64,000 nucleotides of DNA, from assembly GCA_964016985.1 (NCBI GenBank), contig OZ024828.1:89148399-89212398 (forward strand), read 5' to 3'. Positions 42,601 to 44,156 of this stretch are shown piece by piece (the stretch's first letter is position 1; each line of letters starts with the position of its first letter). The notes beneath the pieces are model-generated. The model worked only from the letters and a program-made list of their open reading frames with translations, was not told the origin of the DNA and ran no database searches. Origin of the DNA: Anodontia alba (taxonomy: Eukaryota > Mollusca > Bivalvia > Lucinida > Lucinidae). Position numbers and translations under genes: made by a program.

Positions 42601-44156
42601 TGCACAGTTTTAGTATGCATTTACAGAGTCACTTAGCAAGACAAAATAAATGATAAGCTAAAACAATAGGACTTTTTTAACTTTTTGACACCAAAAATTT
42701 TGAAATGTAGAAAACACAGATGATGAGAGCAGCAAACTTTGCAAAAAGAGTTTTTATTAAATTGCCTCCTAAGTACCTATTAAATTGCCTATTTAAAAAC
42801 AAACTGGCCTCCTCAGTGCCTATTAAATGACAGTGCATATGAAATTGCCTCCTCAGTGCCTATTAAATTGCCTCCTCCATGCACATGGGCAAAGAATGAG
42901 GCTGTAGCAGGTATTTACAGGCTGATCTGAGCACTTGTGTTTGTTCTTCTTCACTGCCCCAAATACAGGAACCTCTTTATATCATTGGAGCGCATATTTG
43001 GATATAGCTCAATTTAACCCATTTATGTGGGGTGGACTCTTCTACCTTAACTCTTTGGACTGGTCCATTTCTAAGCCAAGGGATGACGGGCCCCCGTAGC
43101 CTAGTGGATAAGAGAGTTGACTCTTAATCCATTAGGTTTCTCACCGCTGTGGTTTGAGCCTCGCTCGGGTCATATGTGGGAAAGCCAAGTTCTGCTTACG
43201 GATGGTCAGGTGGTTTTTCTCTGGGTTCTCCTGTTTTCGCCCACCTTTGATGAACGATCGGCTCGATATAAGTGAAATATTCTTGAAAGGGCCGTAAAAC
43301 CCAAATAAAAAAAAAATCAAAAGCCAAGGGATGTCTGATTAGTTTTTCTATTACCATCTTTGATAGAATTTCCTGTACTTAATGCAAACAGTGTAGATCC
43401 TGAATGCAGCATCTGATCTGGGTCTACTGTGTTTGCAAAGGTCACATTTATGGGACACAATGCATAAATGGGTTTAAGAGAGACCTTTAAAAGTGTTATA
43501 TCAGCACAAATTCTATATAATCTATACACTTTCATAGCTCTTGAGAACAAGCCTTTTTCAGTCCAAAAACGTTGATATTTTTTCTTGTTTCTCCACGAAA
43601 ACATATGATGTAGGTAATCATTAGAAGTGCCTTGTAGTGGTGCTTCTAATGAGTACCTACAACATATGTTTGTGGAGAAATAAGAAAAATATTTACCTGA
43701 TACTCTTATTTAGACCTATGCATTTTTATATGGCTACAACACGGTGGTGGAGGTAGCAAGATTTTTGCTTTGGATTCCAGCAATAGTGTAACAAATATGT
43801 GATGTACATGTACATATTATTCTTGGCCCAGTTGTTCAAAGCTAACAATGTTGTTAGTTAACGATTCGTTAAAATTTACATCAAGTGATACGCAAATATG
43901 CTAAAAATTTTTGCTGAAAAAATGTGAGTAGCTTTTGCAGCGCAAAAGCTACTCACATTTTTTCAGCAAAAAATATCAGAATATTGTGTATTGAATCTGC
44001 TAAAACAGTTAACGAAATGACCCTTAACGAGCTCGTTAAGCTAACGAGGCTTTGAACAACTGGGCACTGATATTTTTTCTTGCAGGATACAAGGTGAAAC
44101 TTGGCAAACAGCCAAAAGGACCTAGAAATCCTCCATCATCATGGATTAAGAAATGA
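3587..44156 (+). CDS. PTP-PEST family protein tyrosine phosphatase (PTPN12/18/22-like), 3' part of gene, 12 exons
   Basis: Non-receptor tyrosine phosphatase of the PEST subfamily, which dephosphorylates phosphotyrosine on cytoskeletal and adaptor proteins in the cytosol. The 12 exons listed separately join in phase to 1,857 nt including the TGA if exon 7 uses the donor after 24934. Seen in order: KKCEQYWP, the WPDHDIP loop with the general-acid Asp, the P-loop [10 protein letters not shown] split between exons 2 and 3, the Q-loop region [12 protein letters not shown] across exons 4 and 5, a Ser/Pro/Lys-rich tail of about 350 residues, and a C-terminal [14 protein letters not shown] motif. In known PTP-PEST proteins that last segment binds PSTPIP-type adaptors. 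AGCGRTG rather than AGVGRTG is typical of the subfamily. The first half of the catalytic domain is not in the window. Which vertebrate paralogue is closest cannot be decided here, and an invertebrate single-copy orthologue is likely. Confidence 0.95.
3755..4030. repeat. Hairpin B variant and half of an I-type MITE
   Basis: A hairpin TACTCAGTAGAAGGGTC with its complement lies at 3757-3800. From 3850 the sequence CAATGGCTCGAACACCGATG matches the end of I-type MITEs (13281, 6943) up to about 4010, but only one half is present. Confidence 0.5.
3990..5150. repeat. Pearl/BIV160-like tandem array
   Basis: Diverged units of about 155-170 bp. One pair shares GGCTGAGTTATGGCCC (4035, 4205). From 4302 to 5130 a roughly 305-bp dimer repeats nearly three times, each half having TTTGATANNATTTGGTAGGG and AAGGACAACTCTTGC. 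This unit size and style match the BIV160/pearl core repeats known in bivalves. Open frames on the minus strand here are by-products of the repeat. Confidence 0.65.
5350..5382. repeat. Poly-T tract
   Basis: A run of about 22 T inside a longer T-rich stretch following the pearl-like array. Nothing else was recognised from 5150 to 5470. Confidence 0.8.
5470..5692. mobile_element. P-type MITE with degenerate hairpin A
   Basis: Shares GCATTTTAAGAAATAACTGC, AAAAAGCAAAATT-like and TTAGTACACTTACT segments with copies at 21856 and 51128 (the last inverted). The central hairpin is decayed on the left arm (CAAAAAGTGCATATTCAGAT). Confidence 0.65.
5800..6240. repeat. Long palindrome with GC-rich arms
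   Basis: A near-perfect hairpin at 6110-6198 with arms AACATTTGCCAGGTCCC and TTGGGAGGTGTTGAAAACCG and their complements, around a short GGCCTATGGCC centre. It is flanked by TGCATTAACATT-type repeats from 5822. It is single-copy in this window. Confidence 0.7.
6274..6487. mobile_element. T-type MITE carrying hairpin A
   Basis: TTAA at both ends; ends resemble TTAACCCTTGTCCTGCTGAA. Central hairpin 6382-6447 has inner stem TTGGCTTCTTCAGAAGC-type. Other copies: 7354, 16131, 16402, 21491, 30942, 44568 and 45248. Confidence 0.8.
6663..6874 (+). CDS. PTP exon 2 of window (WPD loop; start of P-loop)
   Basis: 212 nt, entering in phase 0 and leaving in phase 2. The acceptor is TTTGCAG and the donor is CAG before GTAACA. 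It starts [10 protein letters not shown], carries [16 protein letters not shown] with the WPD-loop aspartate, and ends VVHC plus two bases of the P-loop serine. The catalytic cysteine is the C of VVHC. The exon joins directly to exon 3 to give [10 protein letters not shown], so no exon is missing between them. Confidence 0.96.
6943..7303. mobile_element. I-type MITE carrying hairpin B
   Basis: Terminal inverted repeats GCCTCAATGGTTCGAACA and its counterpart at 7270-7293, flanked by TA. The centre 7105-7163 is the B hairpin: TTGAGTGTACTCATTAGAAT, CACCTCGATGAGG and complement. Copies at 13281, 22950 and 55827. Confidence 0.8.
7354..7610. mobile_element. T-type MITE (inverted) with minimal hairpin A and a duplicated end
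   Basis: The hairpin at 7392-7442 has the outer arms joined by only GATCAGTTTGATC, with no inner variable stem. The right end, about 62 bp with GATTGGCTGAAAATTAGAAA, is repeated in tandem (7480-7547 and 7548-7607). Confidence 0.75.
8622..8865 (+). mobile_element. D-type MITE, 244 bp
   Basis: Ends GGGCCCAGTTGTTCAAAGC and its inverted copy. Near the ends are ACGACGTCGT and AACGAGCTCGTT palindromes. The centre is a perfect hairpin TTGCTGAAAAAATGTGAGTA followed by GCTTTTGCA and its complement. Other copies: 8983 (inverted), 20439 and 30797 (halves), 41645, 43825 and 46771. Confidence 0.9.
8983..9226 (-). mobile_element. D-type MITE, 244 bp, inverted relative to the first
   Basis: Same length and structure as the copy at 8622 but in opposite orientation, 117 bp away. 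The two form a large inverted repeat. Ends GGGCCC on both sides. Confidence 0.9.
9360..10830 (+). pseudogene. Degenerate non-LTR retrotransposon reverse transcriptase
   Basis: Several broken frames read in order as a LINE-type [22 protein letters not shown] and PIYKSKGD near 9620-9690, [12 protein letters not shown] near 9827, [16 protein letters not shown] near 9905, [16 protein letters not shown] near 10080, and after a one-base frame change [20 protein letters not shown] near 10240. FSKVFDS and YADD carry the catalytic aspartates. Stops and frameshifts at about 9730, 9803, 10208 and 10327 make it inactive. There is no endonuclease domain and no poly-A end visible. The clade is not certain. 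Confidence 0.9.
11100..11395. repeat. Hairpin B-bearing MITE, interrupted
   Basis: GTACTCATTAGAAATGC at 11119 and its partner CTTTTCTAATGAGTACCC at 11183 form hairpin B with an unusual insertion between the arms. Flanks with ATAGGTCTAGATAAG-like sequence (minus strand) match other B elements such as 18570. Confidence 0.6.
11404..11640. mobile_element. G-type MITE
   Basis: Ends resemble CTCTTTATAACACAATTGC-type inverted repeats (AATCTCTTTATAAGATG and GTTATAAAGAGGTT). The central hairpin at 11498-11555 pairs TATATAGAAAAATGACCATT with its complement. Same family at 32060, 42966 and 45650. Confidence 0.8.
11806..12790 (+). mobile_element. Pearl/HINE-like element with 191-bp core repeats
   Basis: Begins with a hairpin CCCCGCCACC (A)6 GTGGCGGGG and TATTATG, then a (GTCC/GTCT)n microsatellite at 11868-11918, then four copies of a roughly 191-bp unit starting at TTCTGCCCGCAACTCC (11935, 12103, 12294, 12485; the first lacks about 23 bp). 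A hairpin end, microsatellite and tandem core are the known layout of bivalve pearl elements, which are classed with Helentron-associated (HINE) non-autonomous elements. No Rep-helicase is present. Confidence 0.75.
12795..12925. repeat. H-type MITE, partial
   Basis: GGGTACACTGCTTTGATTTG, GAGAGACAACTTTTGGTGAC and CCTTCTGAAAAGGGGTC match the H family (33222, 49066 and 55205), but the central hairpin is missing. Confidence 0.6.
13014..13713. mobile_element. Candidate hAT-like element containing an I-type MITE
   Basis: Ends CAGGGTTGTGGA and TCCACAGCCCTG (one mismatch) with ACTTGT/ACAAGT repeats just inside. CAGGGNTGTGGA ends occur in hAT non-autonomous elements. A clear 8-bp target duplication is not visible. 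The I-type MITE at 13281-13637 lies inside it with hairpin B at 13421-13488. Confidence 0.5.
13281..13637. mobile_element. I-type MITE carrying hairpin B
   Basis: ACAGTCGAAGCTCAATAGCT at the left pairs with the right end near 13610-13637. The B hairpin TGTGTACTCATTAGAATTGC is central, with a CTCATTCAGG centre. Confidence 0.8.
13820..13895. repeat. Isolated hairpin
   Basis: ATTAGCTTTCAAAGAAAGCT TGG and its complement CCAAGCTTTTTGCGAAAGCT flank GTCTGTGCTTAGCACACAG. It is not part of any repeat family I see elsewhere in the window. Confidence 0.5.
13990..14256. mobile_element. J-type MITE carrying hairpin B
   Basis: Terminal inverted repeats CATCACAAAAACATGCCTAT and its counterpart ending CATAATG. 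Hairpin B (14098-14168) is central with a GCCTTGCTGAGGC core. Copies at 56195, 58443 and 61113. It lies 110 bp before exon 3. Confidence 0.85.
14367..14433 (+). CDS. PTP exon 3 of window (P-loop SAGCGRTG)
   Basis: 67 nt after a TTCCTTACAG acceptor. The first T completes the serine codon of [10 protein letters not shown]; the arginine of the phosphate-binding loop is here. It continues [15 protein letters not shown] and ends GGG before GTAAGA. Phase 2 to 0. The intron before it is about 7.5 kb and full of repeats. Confidence 0.97.
14561..14790. mobile_element. L-type MITE carrying hairpin A
   Basis: TTAACCCATTTTAGACT at the left and AGACTAAAATGGGTTAA at the right are inverted repeats with TTAA. 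The central hairpin has inner stem ATGCCACATTCTATGGCAT. Confidence 0.85.
14922..14999 (+). CDS. PTP exon 4 of window
   Basis: 78 nt, phase 0 to 0, acceptor TATTTCAG, donor CCA before GTAAGT. It encodes 26 residues, [20 protein letters not shown] then SMIQTP, leading into the Q-loop. The last 57 or so bases of this exon plus its donor are the first unit of the tandem array that follows. Confidence 0.96.
14944..15631 (+). repeat. Tandem array of exon 4's 3' end plus splice donor (9 units)
   Basis: A unit of about 77 bp starts inside exon 4 (TGTATGATATCATAAAAGAT) and runs through the donor CCAGTAAGT into the intron. Nine units follow head to tail, the first being the real exon end. GTAAGT is kept in units 1-5 and 7, is lost in unit 6 (partly deleted), and is GTAGGT in units 8 and 9. 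Seven of the eight extra units have an in-frame stop or start with a broken codon; only unit 4 (near 15185) stays open through [14 protein letters not shown]. The array ends abruptly near 15631. Confidence 0.92.
15640..15990. repeat. Hairpin B-bearing MITE
   Basis: TAACTCTTGATAAGAGG then TTCCTTATATCTCTACGGAA, a diverged B hairpin at 15700-15775 (CATATGTCCCGGTTCTAATT and ACAACATACATATG). The right half is less clear. Confidence 0.5.
16131..16343. mobile_element. T-type MITE (inverted) carrying hairpin A
   Basis: TTAA at both ends; hairpin at 16166-16240 with inner stem TTGGTTTCTAAAGAAGACAA. Confidence 0.8.
16367..16653. mobile_element. H-type MITE split by a T-type MITE
   Basis: H sequence GGGCACACTTGGTAAATTTG at 16370 resumes as GGAGACAACTTTAGTGACTT after 16616. 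The T-type element 16402-16615 sits between, flanked by TTAA on both sides. Confidence 0.75.
16656..16840 (+). mobile_element. tRNA-derived SINE, family S3
   Basis: AAGGCTAAGCAGTTAGTGCT and GGTCCCAGGTATGAATCCC fit pol III A and B boxes. A body GCACAGAGCCTTTCATT and a tail TTGAAAGGGACATAAAACAC follow, ending in (TTC)n at 16836-16862. Copies at 22115, 33567, 36684 and 48155 (minus). Confidence 0.75.
16985..17305 (-). pseudogene. 3' fragment of a non-LTR retrotransposon ORF2
   Basis: Minus-strand frames read [24 protein letters not shown]-like RCTRGQQ, KNSFFP, then in another frame [16 protein letters not shown]. This is the usual C-terminal tail after the RT domain in LINEs (pattern: LxxRRxxxxLxMLYKI, RTRG, NSFFP, W). 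A frameshift near 17105 and loss of the rest show it is dead. Confidence 0.65.
17446..17690. mobile_element. C-like MITE shell with hairpin A in its centre
   Basis: TTAA ends and GTCGTCTGCTGAAT / CAGACGACA arms as in C-type MITEs, but the centre (17548-17614) is hairpin A with inner stem ACTGCTCCTAAAAGAGCAGT instead of the TGCAAATTGTC hairpin. Confidence 0.75.
17700..18070. other. Intron, nothing recognised
   Basis: AT-rich intron sequence. No exon, RNA gene or repeat family identified. Confidence 0.4.
18072..18248. mobile_element. C-type MITE
   Basis: Centre GACATTTCATGCAGATTGTC, TCCTAAGGAGA and complement; ends weak on the left, TTAA on the right. A CATGC-rich stretch (CACGCATGCACAGCATGC) lies in the right arm. 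Confidence 0.7.
18300..18500. repeat. GATCAG hairpin, A-related variant
   Basis: CAAAGATTCAGATCAGCATG pairs with CAGTCTGATCAGAATCTTCA. Similar 'GGCCTTTGCTGT' variants occur near 36900, 39950, 40030, 47900 and 52020. Confidence 0.5.
18570..18790. mobile_element. Hairpin B-bearing MITE
   Basis: GTCTGGATAAGAGTGGGTGT at the left; hairpin ACATATGTTGATGGTACTAT and complement around GTGCCTCGGCAAGGCAC. Confidence 0.65.
18833..19123 (+). mobile_element. SINE-like retroposon, family S2
   Basis: Flanked by a perfect 13-bp duplication ACGGAAAGGAATG (18820-18832 and 19124-19136). It starts GGGGTGGTCGGGTGGTGCGA, contains a pyrimidine-rich stretch, and ends GTTAAACCCCAACACAATC then A-rich. Copies at 35679 and 48602. 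It has no coding capacity. The 5' end has only weak A/B boxes. Confidence 0.88.
19140..19530. other. Intron, nothing recognised
   Basis: No repeat family or exon seen; short open frames on both strands have no recognisable content. Confidence 0.4.
19533..20245. repeat. 36-bp minisatellite, about 19.8 copies
   Basis: Unit GGTGAGAGGAGTGAAAGGCT GGTTTGATTATCCATT, very uniform, one 35-bp unit at 20181. CCATT and CTATT versions alternate over much of 19785-20180, suggesting a 72-bp higher-order unit. As 36 is a multiple of 3 and the unit lacks stops, both strands stay open, giving long repetitive frames that I do not call genes. Each unit carries TTGGTGAGA, a donor-like string. The array stops about 29 bp before exon 5. 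Confidence 0.95.
20275..20367 (+). CDS. PTP exon 5 of window (end of catalytic domain)
   Basis: 93 nt, phase 0 to 0, acceptor TTTCTGACAG, donor CTA before GTGAGT. It encodes [20 protein letters not shown] followed by [11 protein letters not shown]. The EQYE segment holds the conserved Q-loop glutamine neighbourhood and the last catalytic-domain helix. It begins only about 30 bases after a 36-bp minisatellite. Confidence 0.95.
20439..20540 (+). mobile_element. D-type MITE, right half
   Basis: CAAAAAATATCAGAATATTG through CTTTGAACAACTGGGCCC; the left half and hairpin centre are gone. Lies 70 bp after exon 5. Confidence 0.8.
20689..20790. repeat. Degenerate hairpin A
   Basis: CAAACAGTATAGACCCAGAT and inner ACTGCTCCTTT are present on the left; the right arm is decayed (CGGCAAACAATG near 20785). 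Confidence 0.45.
20909..21215 (+). mobile_element. tRNA-derived SINE, family S1
   Basis: Flanked by a perfect 12-bp duplication TACTGACCATGA (20897-20908 and 21216-21227). The head GGCCTCAGTGGCGCAGTTGG and GCGGGTTCTACCCC look like tRNA A and B boxes. A body with CAGTTGTCAGTTTCTGG and a 3' end GGTTGACTGGGCCATAAAAC then CAA repeats follow. Copies at 32823, 42252 and 48470. Confidence 0.92.
21426..21441 (+). CDS. PTP exon 6 of window, 16-nt microexon
   Basis: Sixteen coding bases, GAT AAA GAT GAA GAA C, between TATTTTCAG and GTAAGT. They encode DKDEE plus the first base of a proline completed by exon 7. Skipping it would frameshift the tail. Splice signals on both sides are strong and the phase (0 to 1) fits both neighbours. 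Confidence 0.8.
21491..21732. mobile_element. T-type MITE carrying hairpin A with an internal arm duplication
   Basis: Left TTAA. The hairpin at 21603-21693 has AGAAGCCAA repeated on both sides of an extra CAGTTTGCTTCTTC segment, so the inner stem can pair in two registers. Confidence 0.7.
21856..22078. mobile_element. P-type MITE carrying hairpin A
   Basis: GGTAAATGTCCCAAAATTAT left and GTTCGAAATTATAGGACATT right. The hairpin 21903-21971 is nearly perfect, inner stem ACTGCTCCTGAAGGAGCAGT. Confidence 0.8.
22115..22262 (+). mobile_element. tRNA-derived SINE, family S3 (short)
   Basis: GGTGGCAGAGTGGTTAGTGC and ACTGGGTTCAAATCT are clear A and B boxes. The body GCACAGAGCCTTTC matches other S3 copies. 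Confidence 0.75.
22270..22950. other. Intron with a (CT)n run and an inverted repeat
   Basis: (CT)8 at 22651-22665. GTGAATACCATAAATATTTTC at 22796 pairs with GAAAATATTGATGGTATTCAC at 22895, a MITE-like hairpin of unknown family. Nothing else seen. Confidence 0.5.
22950..23322. mobile_element. I-type MITE carrying hairpin B
   Basis: CTTCAGTGGCTTGAACATAT left and TTGAGTCATTGAAGTTTTAC right. The central B hairpin GAGTACTCATTAGAATCACC is at 23115-23160. Confidence 0.75.
23590..23665. repeat. Hairpin B, near perfect
   Basis: CATATGTTGTGGGTACTCAT and complement around TTGAATTGCATTGACAAGTCAGTGCAATTC-type centre; here both arms share the variant CATTTGAAT instead of CATTAGAAT. Confidence 0.75.
23874..24934 (+). 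CDS. PTP exon 7 of window, large Ser/Pro/Lys-rich tail exon
   Basis: About 353 codons of low-complexity tail, entering in phase 1 after CTTTGCAG. Near its start is a proline-rich stretch ([20 protein letters not shown]), like the SH3-binding parts of PTP-PEST. Two related segments of about 30 residues follow (24166-24255 and 24287-24379: SHSVIVK...[10 protein letters not shown] and THSVVVN...[10 protein letters not shown]). Near the end are several tyrosines in YSLA, YSVV, YSTV and YESV contexts. The 3' end is uncertain. AAG before GTAGAT at 24935 keeps phase with exon 8. The frame stays open to a TAA at 24980-24982, followed by a second TAA and then a strong GTGAGT at 24986. A shorter isoform ending KISV is possible. 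Confidence 0.85.
25130..25210. repeat. Hairpin A variant with GAAGGCC arms
   Basis: CAAACAGTGAAGGCCCAGAT pairs with CTGATCAGGGCCTTCACT. GTAGACC of the usual arm is changed to GAAGGCC on one side and the partner matches. Confidence 0.6.
25385..27420. repeat. Degenerate pearl/HINE-like array
   Basis: Starts with a hairpin ATGCCACCACCGGGAAGTGGAGG-type end and ATAGTTTTACCC, then (CATC)n at 25463-25490, then about five diverged units of 165-170 bp to 26350, each with TTTGAAACTTGCA. More units lie at 26820-27400. Unidentified sequence occupies 26400-26800. Confidence 0.65.
27580..27650. repeat. Hairpin B
   Basis: CTGGGTACTCATTTGAAGTA and CTTCTAATGAGTACCCACAA around CCTCACTGAGG. Confidence 0.6.
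27763..27832 (+). CDS. PTP exon 8 of window
   Basis: 70 nt, acceptor TGTGTTTCAG, donor AAAG before GTTTGT (weak), phase 0 to 1. It encodes [20 protein letters not shown] then TDK. The proline-rich LPHR/EPEP content fits the PTP-PEST tail. Its last 10 bases and the donor are the first unit of a 2.7-kb tandem array. The only support is open frame, phase and signals, as the tail is poorly conserved. Confidence 0.75.
27823..30545 (+). repeat. Tandem array of exon 8's 3' end plus splice donor (about 38 units of 55 bp)
   Basis: The first unit begins with the last 10 coding bases ACTGACAAAG and the donor GTTTGTTAAG, then ATTGTTGCCTTCAATTATTT and CCTTGAATTCTTGAA. It repeats head to tail to 30545 with a mariner-type element at 29090-29725 inside. 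Nearly every unit keeps an AAAG-GTTTGT donor look-alike. Read-through of exon 8 meets a TGA within the first unit. Unit number is estimated from length. Confidence 0.92.
29090..29725 (+). mobile_element. Mariner-type element, 636 bp, internally deleted
   Basis: Inverted repeats TGAGGGTCCTGCAAAAAGTT and TGAGGGTCCTACAAAACGTT (right end, inverted), each running on to TGTCAC, with TA target duplication at 29088-29089 and 29726-29727. Removing it restores a normal array unit (CCATTA joined to TTTCCTTGA). Inside, a frame near 29400-29640 reads [20 protein letters not shown] and then a mariner-like C-terminus, keeping the third catalytic-Asp region ([11 protein letters not shown], where Asp is replaced by Tyr or Cys). 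The 5' half of the transposase is absent. Confidence 0.92.
30797..30923 (+). mobile_element. D-type MITE, right half with hairpin remnant
   Basis: GTGCAAAAGCTACTCACATT through GCTTTGAACAACTGGACCC. Confidence 0.8.
30942..31087. mobile_element. T-type MITE, left end truncated
   Basis: Hairpin at 30978-31045 with inner stem CTGGCTTCTTTGAGAAGCCA; TTAA at the right end. Confidence 0.7.
31388..31412. repeat. Poly-A run
   Basis: About 22 A, then AATACAAAAAAAATCC. It could be an old retroposon tail, but no body is recognised. Confidence 0.7.
31540..31670. repeat. Hairpin B element before exon 9
   Basis: TTTCTTATTTCTCCACAAAA, ACGTATGTTGTGGGAAATCA and the matching right arm around AGTGCCTCAACGAGGCACTT. 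It ends about 90 bp before exon 9. Confidence 0.7.
31751..31809 (+). CDS. PTP exon 9 of window
   Basis: 59 nt after TTTCTACAG, ending TTG before GTATGT, phase 1 to 0. The first two bases complete a glycine with exon 8. It encodes [19 protein letters not shown], a basic segment of the C-terminal tail. The frame, phase and strong splice sites agree. Confidence 0.78.
31886..32057. repeat. 31-bp tandem repeat, about 5.5 copies
   Basis: Unit TTTCATAAGTAAGATTCATA GAAAATGTGAT, starting 77 bp after exon 9. Units 1 and 3 contain AAGTAAG, a donor-like string; units 4 and 5 have AAGCAAG. Confidence 0.85.
32060..32510. mobile_element. G-type MITE with a pearl-like element in its hairpin loop
   Basis: Left ATAATCTCTTTATAAAATTA, right TTTTTGGAGTCCATCTTTAAAC and arms ATTATATAGAAAT/TTTCTATATAATC. 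Between them, 32192-32425 starts TATACCCCCGCATCGGATGATG and has CGTATGTACATACGTACGTG, which is pearl-like in style. Confidence 0.65.
32680..32695 (+). CDS. PTP exon 10 of window, second 16-nt microexon
   Basis: Sixteen bases, TTT GGT AAA CAA ACA C, between a TTTTTTTAACAG acceptor and a GTGAGT donor; phase 0 to 1. It encodes FGKQT plus the first base of a leucine completed by exon 11. It has exactly the same length and phase change as exon 6. Confidence 0.72.
32823..33085 (+). mobile_element. tRNA-derived SINE, family S1
   Basis: GGCTTGGTGGCACAGTCGGA head with TTGAGAGTTTGATCCCC B box; about 20 bases between B box and body are deleted compared with 20909. Body CAGTTATCAGTTTCTAG present; no clear target duplication. 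Confidence 0.75.
33222..33405. mobile_element. H-type MITE
   Basis: GGATACACTTGATAGATTTT left; central hairpin GGTCTACTCTGAAAGGAAAG AATTTGCTC and complement. Confidence 0.7.
33414..33445. repeat. G-rich run
   Basis: GTGGGGGGTGGGGTGGGGTG, four or more G-runs, could form a quadruplex on the + strand. Confidence 0.6.
33567..33775 (+). mobile_element. tRNA-derived SINE, family S3
   Basis: ATGGTGGCAGAGTGGTAAGT head, TGCACAGAGCCTTTCATTTT body, GTTGAAAGGGGCGTAAAGCA tail. Confidence 0.75.
33995..35293 (+). pseudogene. Nearly full-length degenerate mariner transposase
   Basis: In order: [20 protein letters not shown] with KEIH and [20 protein letters not shown] (helix-turn-helix), [20 protein letters not shown] then ARWV near 34500, [20 protein letters not shown] near 34670 (first Asp), [20 protein letters not shown] (near 34820), [13 protein letters not shown] near 34990 (second Asp), [17 protein letters not shown] near 35080 (third Asp), and a C-terminus [12 protein letters not shown]. 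Stops and frameshifts are common. A 220-bp N-type MITE (34264-34483) interrupts it. A 38-bp patch of the HTH region (34138) recurs at 34726 in the catalytic part. All three catalytic aspartates are still readable. Confidence 0.93.
34264..34483. mobile_element. N-type MITE carrying hairpin A, inside the mariner
   Basis: Ends TACCGTATTTACC and GGTAAATACGGTA, inner repeats TATTCGGACA/TGTCCGAATA. Hairpin 34305-34368 has a GC-rich inner stem GACGCCGCAGAACGCGGCGTC. A second copy is at 42009. Confidence 0.9.
35505..35600. repeat. Hairpin B
   Basis: TTTGTTGTAGGTATTCATTA and CACTTCTAATGAGTATCCTC around GTGCTTTGGTGAGGCAC. Confidence 0.55.
35679..35955 (+). mobile_element. SINE-like retroposon, family S2
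   Basis: Same body as 18833. Target duplication GTACTCATAG / GTAATCATAG (35669-35678 and 35956-35965), one mismatch. Confidence 0.85.
36117..36335. mobile_element. L-type MITE carrying hairpin A
   Basis: TTAACCCATATTAGACTG left, CCAAAATGGATTAA right, hairpin 36229-36291. Confidence 0.8.
36470..36560. repeat. Hairpin B, right inner arm deleted
   Basis: GTTGTGGATACTCATTAGAA on the left; the right arm goes straight to GTGAGTACCTACGACATATG. Confidence 0.5.
36684..36867 (+). mobile_element. tRNA-derived SINE, family S3
   Basis: TAGGTGGCCAAGTGATTAGC head, CCCAGGTTAGAATCCT B box, GTTGAAAGGGACGTAAAACA tail. Confidence 0.8.
37098..37310 (+). repeat. Direct repeat flanking a 2.1-kb block, copy 1
   Basis: CTCCAGCATGATAGATTTGT through CAAACCAGGTTAACAGGCAG, about 90 percent like 39429-39640. 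Here the copy ends at TA where the pogo-like fragment starts. Confidence 0.8.
37312..38040 (+). pseudogene. Pogo/Tigger-like transposon 5' end fragment
   Basis: Begins CAGTGGAACCTCCACTACCT, the usual style of pogo-family ends, next to a TA. After about 630 bp an ATG at 37949 opens [20 protein letters not shown], which resembles the start of CENP-B/pogo-type HTH transposases. It stops 20 codons on after losing similarity (GTAATC follows). The rest of the transposase is absent. Confidence 0.55.
38330..39290 (+). repeat. 151-bp tandem array (pearl/HINE-like core)
   Basis: Six or more units starting at TTTTCGTTTCCGGATGATAA (38342, 38492, 38643, 38794, 38945, 39102). The same unit occurs singly or in pairs at 47546 and 54690 next to pearl-type hairpins and GTCC repeats, which links the array to those elements. 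TGGTGGGGTATTATGCTTGC at 39309 is the decayed hairpin end. Confidence 0.85.
39345..40740 (+). repeat. Diverged tandem duplication, period about 0.83-0.88 kb
   Basis: TTATGGCAAGATAAAATTGG (39349) recurs at 40232, and GAAACTGCTTGGCCAGATTT (39810) recurs at 40636. It includes the second copy of the 213-bp repeat (39429-39640), the GATCAG hairpin variants at 39940-40130, and a C-type MITE at 40366. Confidence 0.6.
40366..40567. mobile_element. C-type MITE
   Basis: Hairpin 40428-40492: GACATTTCATGCAAATTGTC, TCCATTGGAGA and complement, with CAGCAGGCGACA/TGTCGTCTGCTG arms. Confidence 0.8.
40783..40945. mobile_element. C-type MITE, diverged
   Basis: AACATTTCATATCCCAAGGA and GACAACTCACATGAAATGTT; half of the left inner arm is deleted. 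Lies 80 bp before exon 11. Confidence 0.6.
41024..41065 (+). CDS. PTP exon 11 of window
   Basis: 42 nt, acceptor CATATTGTAG, donor CCAG before GTAGTA, phase 1 to 1. It encodes (L)[13 protein letters not shown] plus the first base of a glycine. Joining exons 10 to 12 through it keeps the frame into the conserved C-terminal tail. Low-complexity sequence makes homology uninformative. Confidence 0.72.
41560..41950. mobile_element. C-type MITE split by a D-type MITE
   Basis: C arms GACATTTCATGTGAGATTAT and CACTTGAAATATCAAGCC, then the D element at 41645-41873 (GGGCCCAGTTGTTCAAAGC to CTTTGAACAACTGAGCCC), then the C arm TGTTTTCGTAGAATAATAAG. Confidence 0.8.
42009..42236. mobile_element. N-type MITE carrying hairpin A
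   Basis: TACCATATTACC left, CCAAATACTTAGGGCTGTTA right; hairpin 42126-42190 with inner stem ATGCCACATTCTGCGGCAT. Confidence 0.8.
42248..42565 (+). mobile_element. tRNA-derived SINE, family S1
   Basis: GACCTCGGTGGCTCAGTTGG head and AGATTTGATCCCCGCTGG B box; (CAAA)n tail. Target duplication CCTATGCA (42240-42247 and 42566-42573). Confidence 0.88.
42740..42890. repeat. Short imperfect tandem repeats
   Basis: TATTAAATTGCCTCCT-type units repeat about six times. Nothing else recognised between 42570 and 42960. Confidence 0.6.
42966..43560. mobile_element. Triple nest: G-type MITE, M-type MITE, S4 SINE
   Basis: GAACCTCTTTATATCATTGG is a G-type end and ATTCTATATAATCTATACAC at 43510 is its arm. Inside, TTAACCCATTTATG (43014) and CATAAATGGGTTTAA (43477) bound an M-type MITE with hairpin A at 43384-43435. 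Inside that is the S4 SINE (43086-43320). Confidence 0.75.
43086..43320 (+). mobile_element. tRNA-derived SINE, family S4
   Basis: Flanked by a perfect 13-bp duplication AAGCCAAGGGATG (43073-43085 and 43321-43333). GCCCCCGTAGCCTAGTGGAT and GTGGTTTGAGCCTCG are A and B boxes. Core GGTTTTTCTCTGGGTTCTCC and tail GGGCCGTAAAACCCAAAT plus A run follow. The only copy in the window. Confidence 0.92.
43560..43700. repeat. Hairpin B element
   Basis: TTTCTTGTTTCTCCACGAAA, ACATATGATGTAGGTAATCA and complement around GTGCCTTGTAGTGGTGC. Confidence 0.7.
43825..44066 (+). mobile_element. D-type MITE next to the last PTP exon
   Basis: Complete copy, GGCCCAGTTGTTCAAAGC to CTTTGAACAACTGGGCA. Only 19 bases (ending TTTTTTCTTGCAG) separate it from exon 12, so the likely branch point of the last intron is inside the element. 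Confidence 0.9.
44086..44156 (+). CDS. PTP exon 12 of window, last coding exon (C-terminal homology tail and stop)
   Basis: 71 nt after TTTTTTCTTGCAG, ending in TGA at 44154-44156. It encodes (G)[20 protein letters not shown] then KK. The GKxPKGPRxPPxxW motif is the hallmark C-terminus of PTPN12, PTPN18 and PTPN22, which anchors PSTPIP adaptors. This fixes the gene's end and its identity. A 242-bp MITE ends only about 19 bases before the exon. Confidence 0.95.
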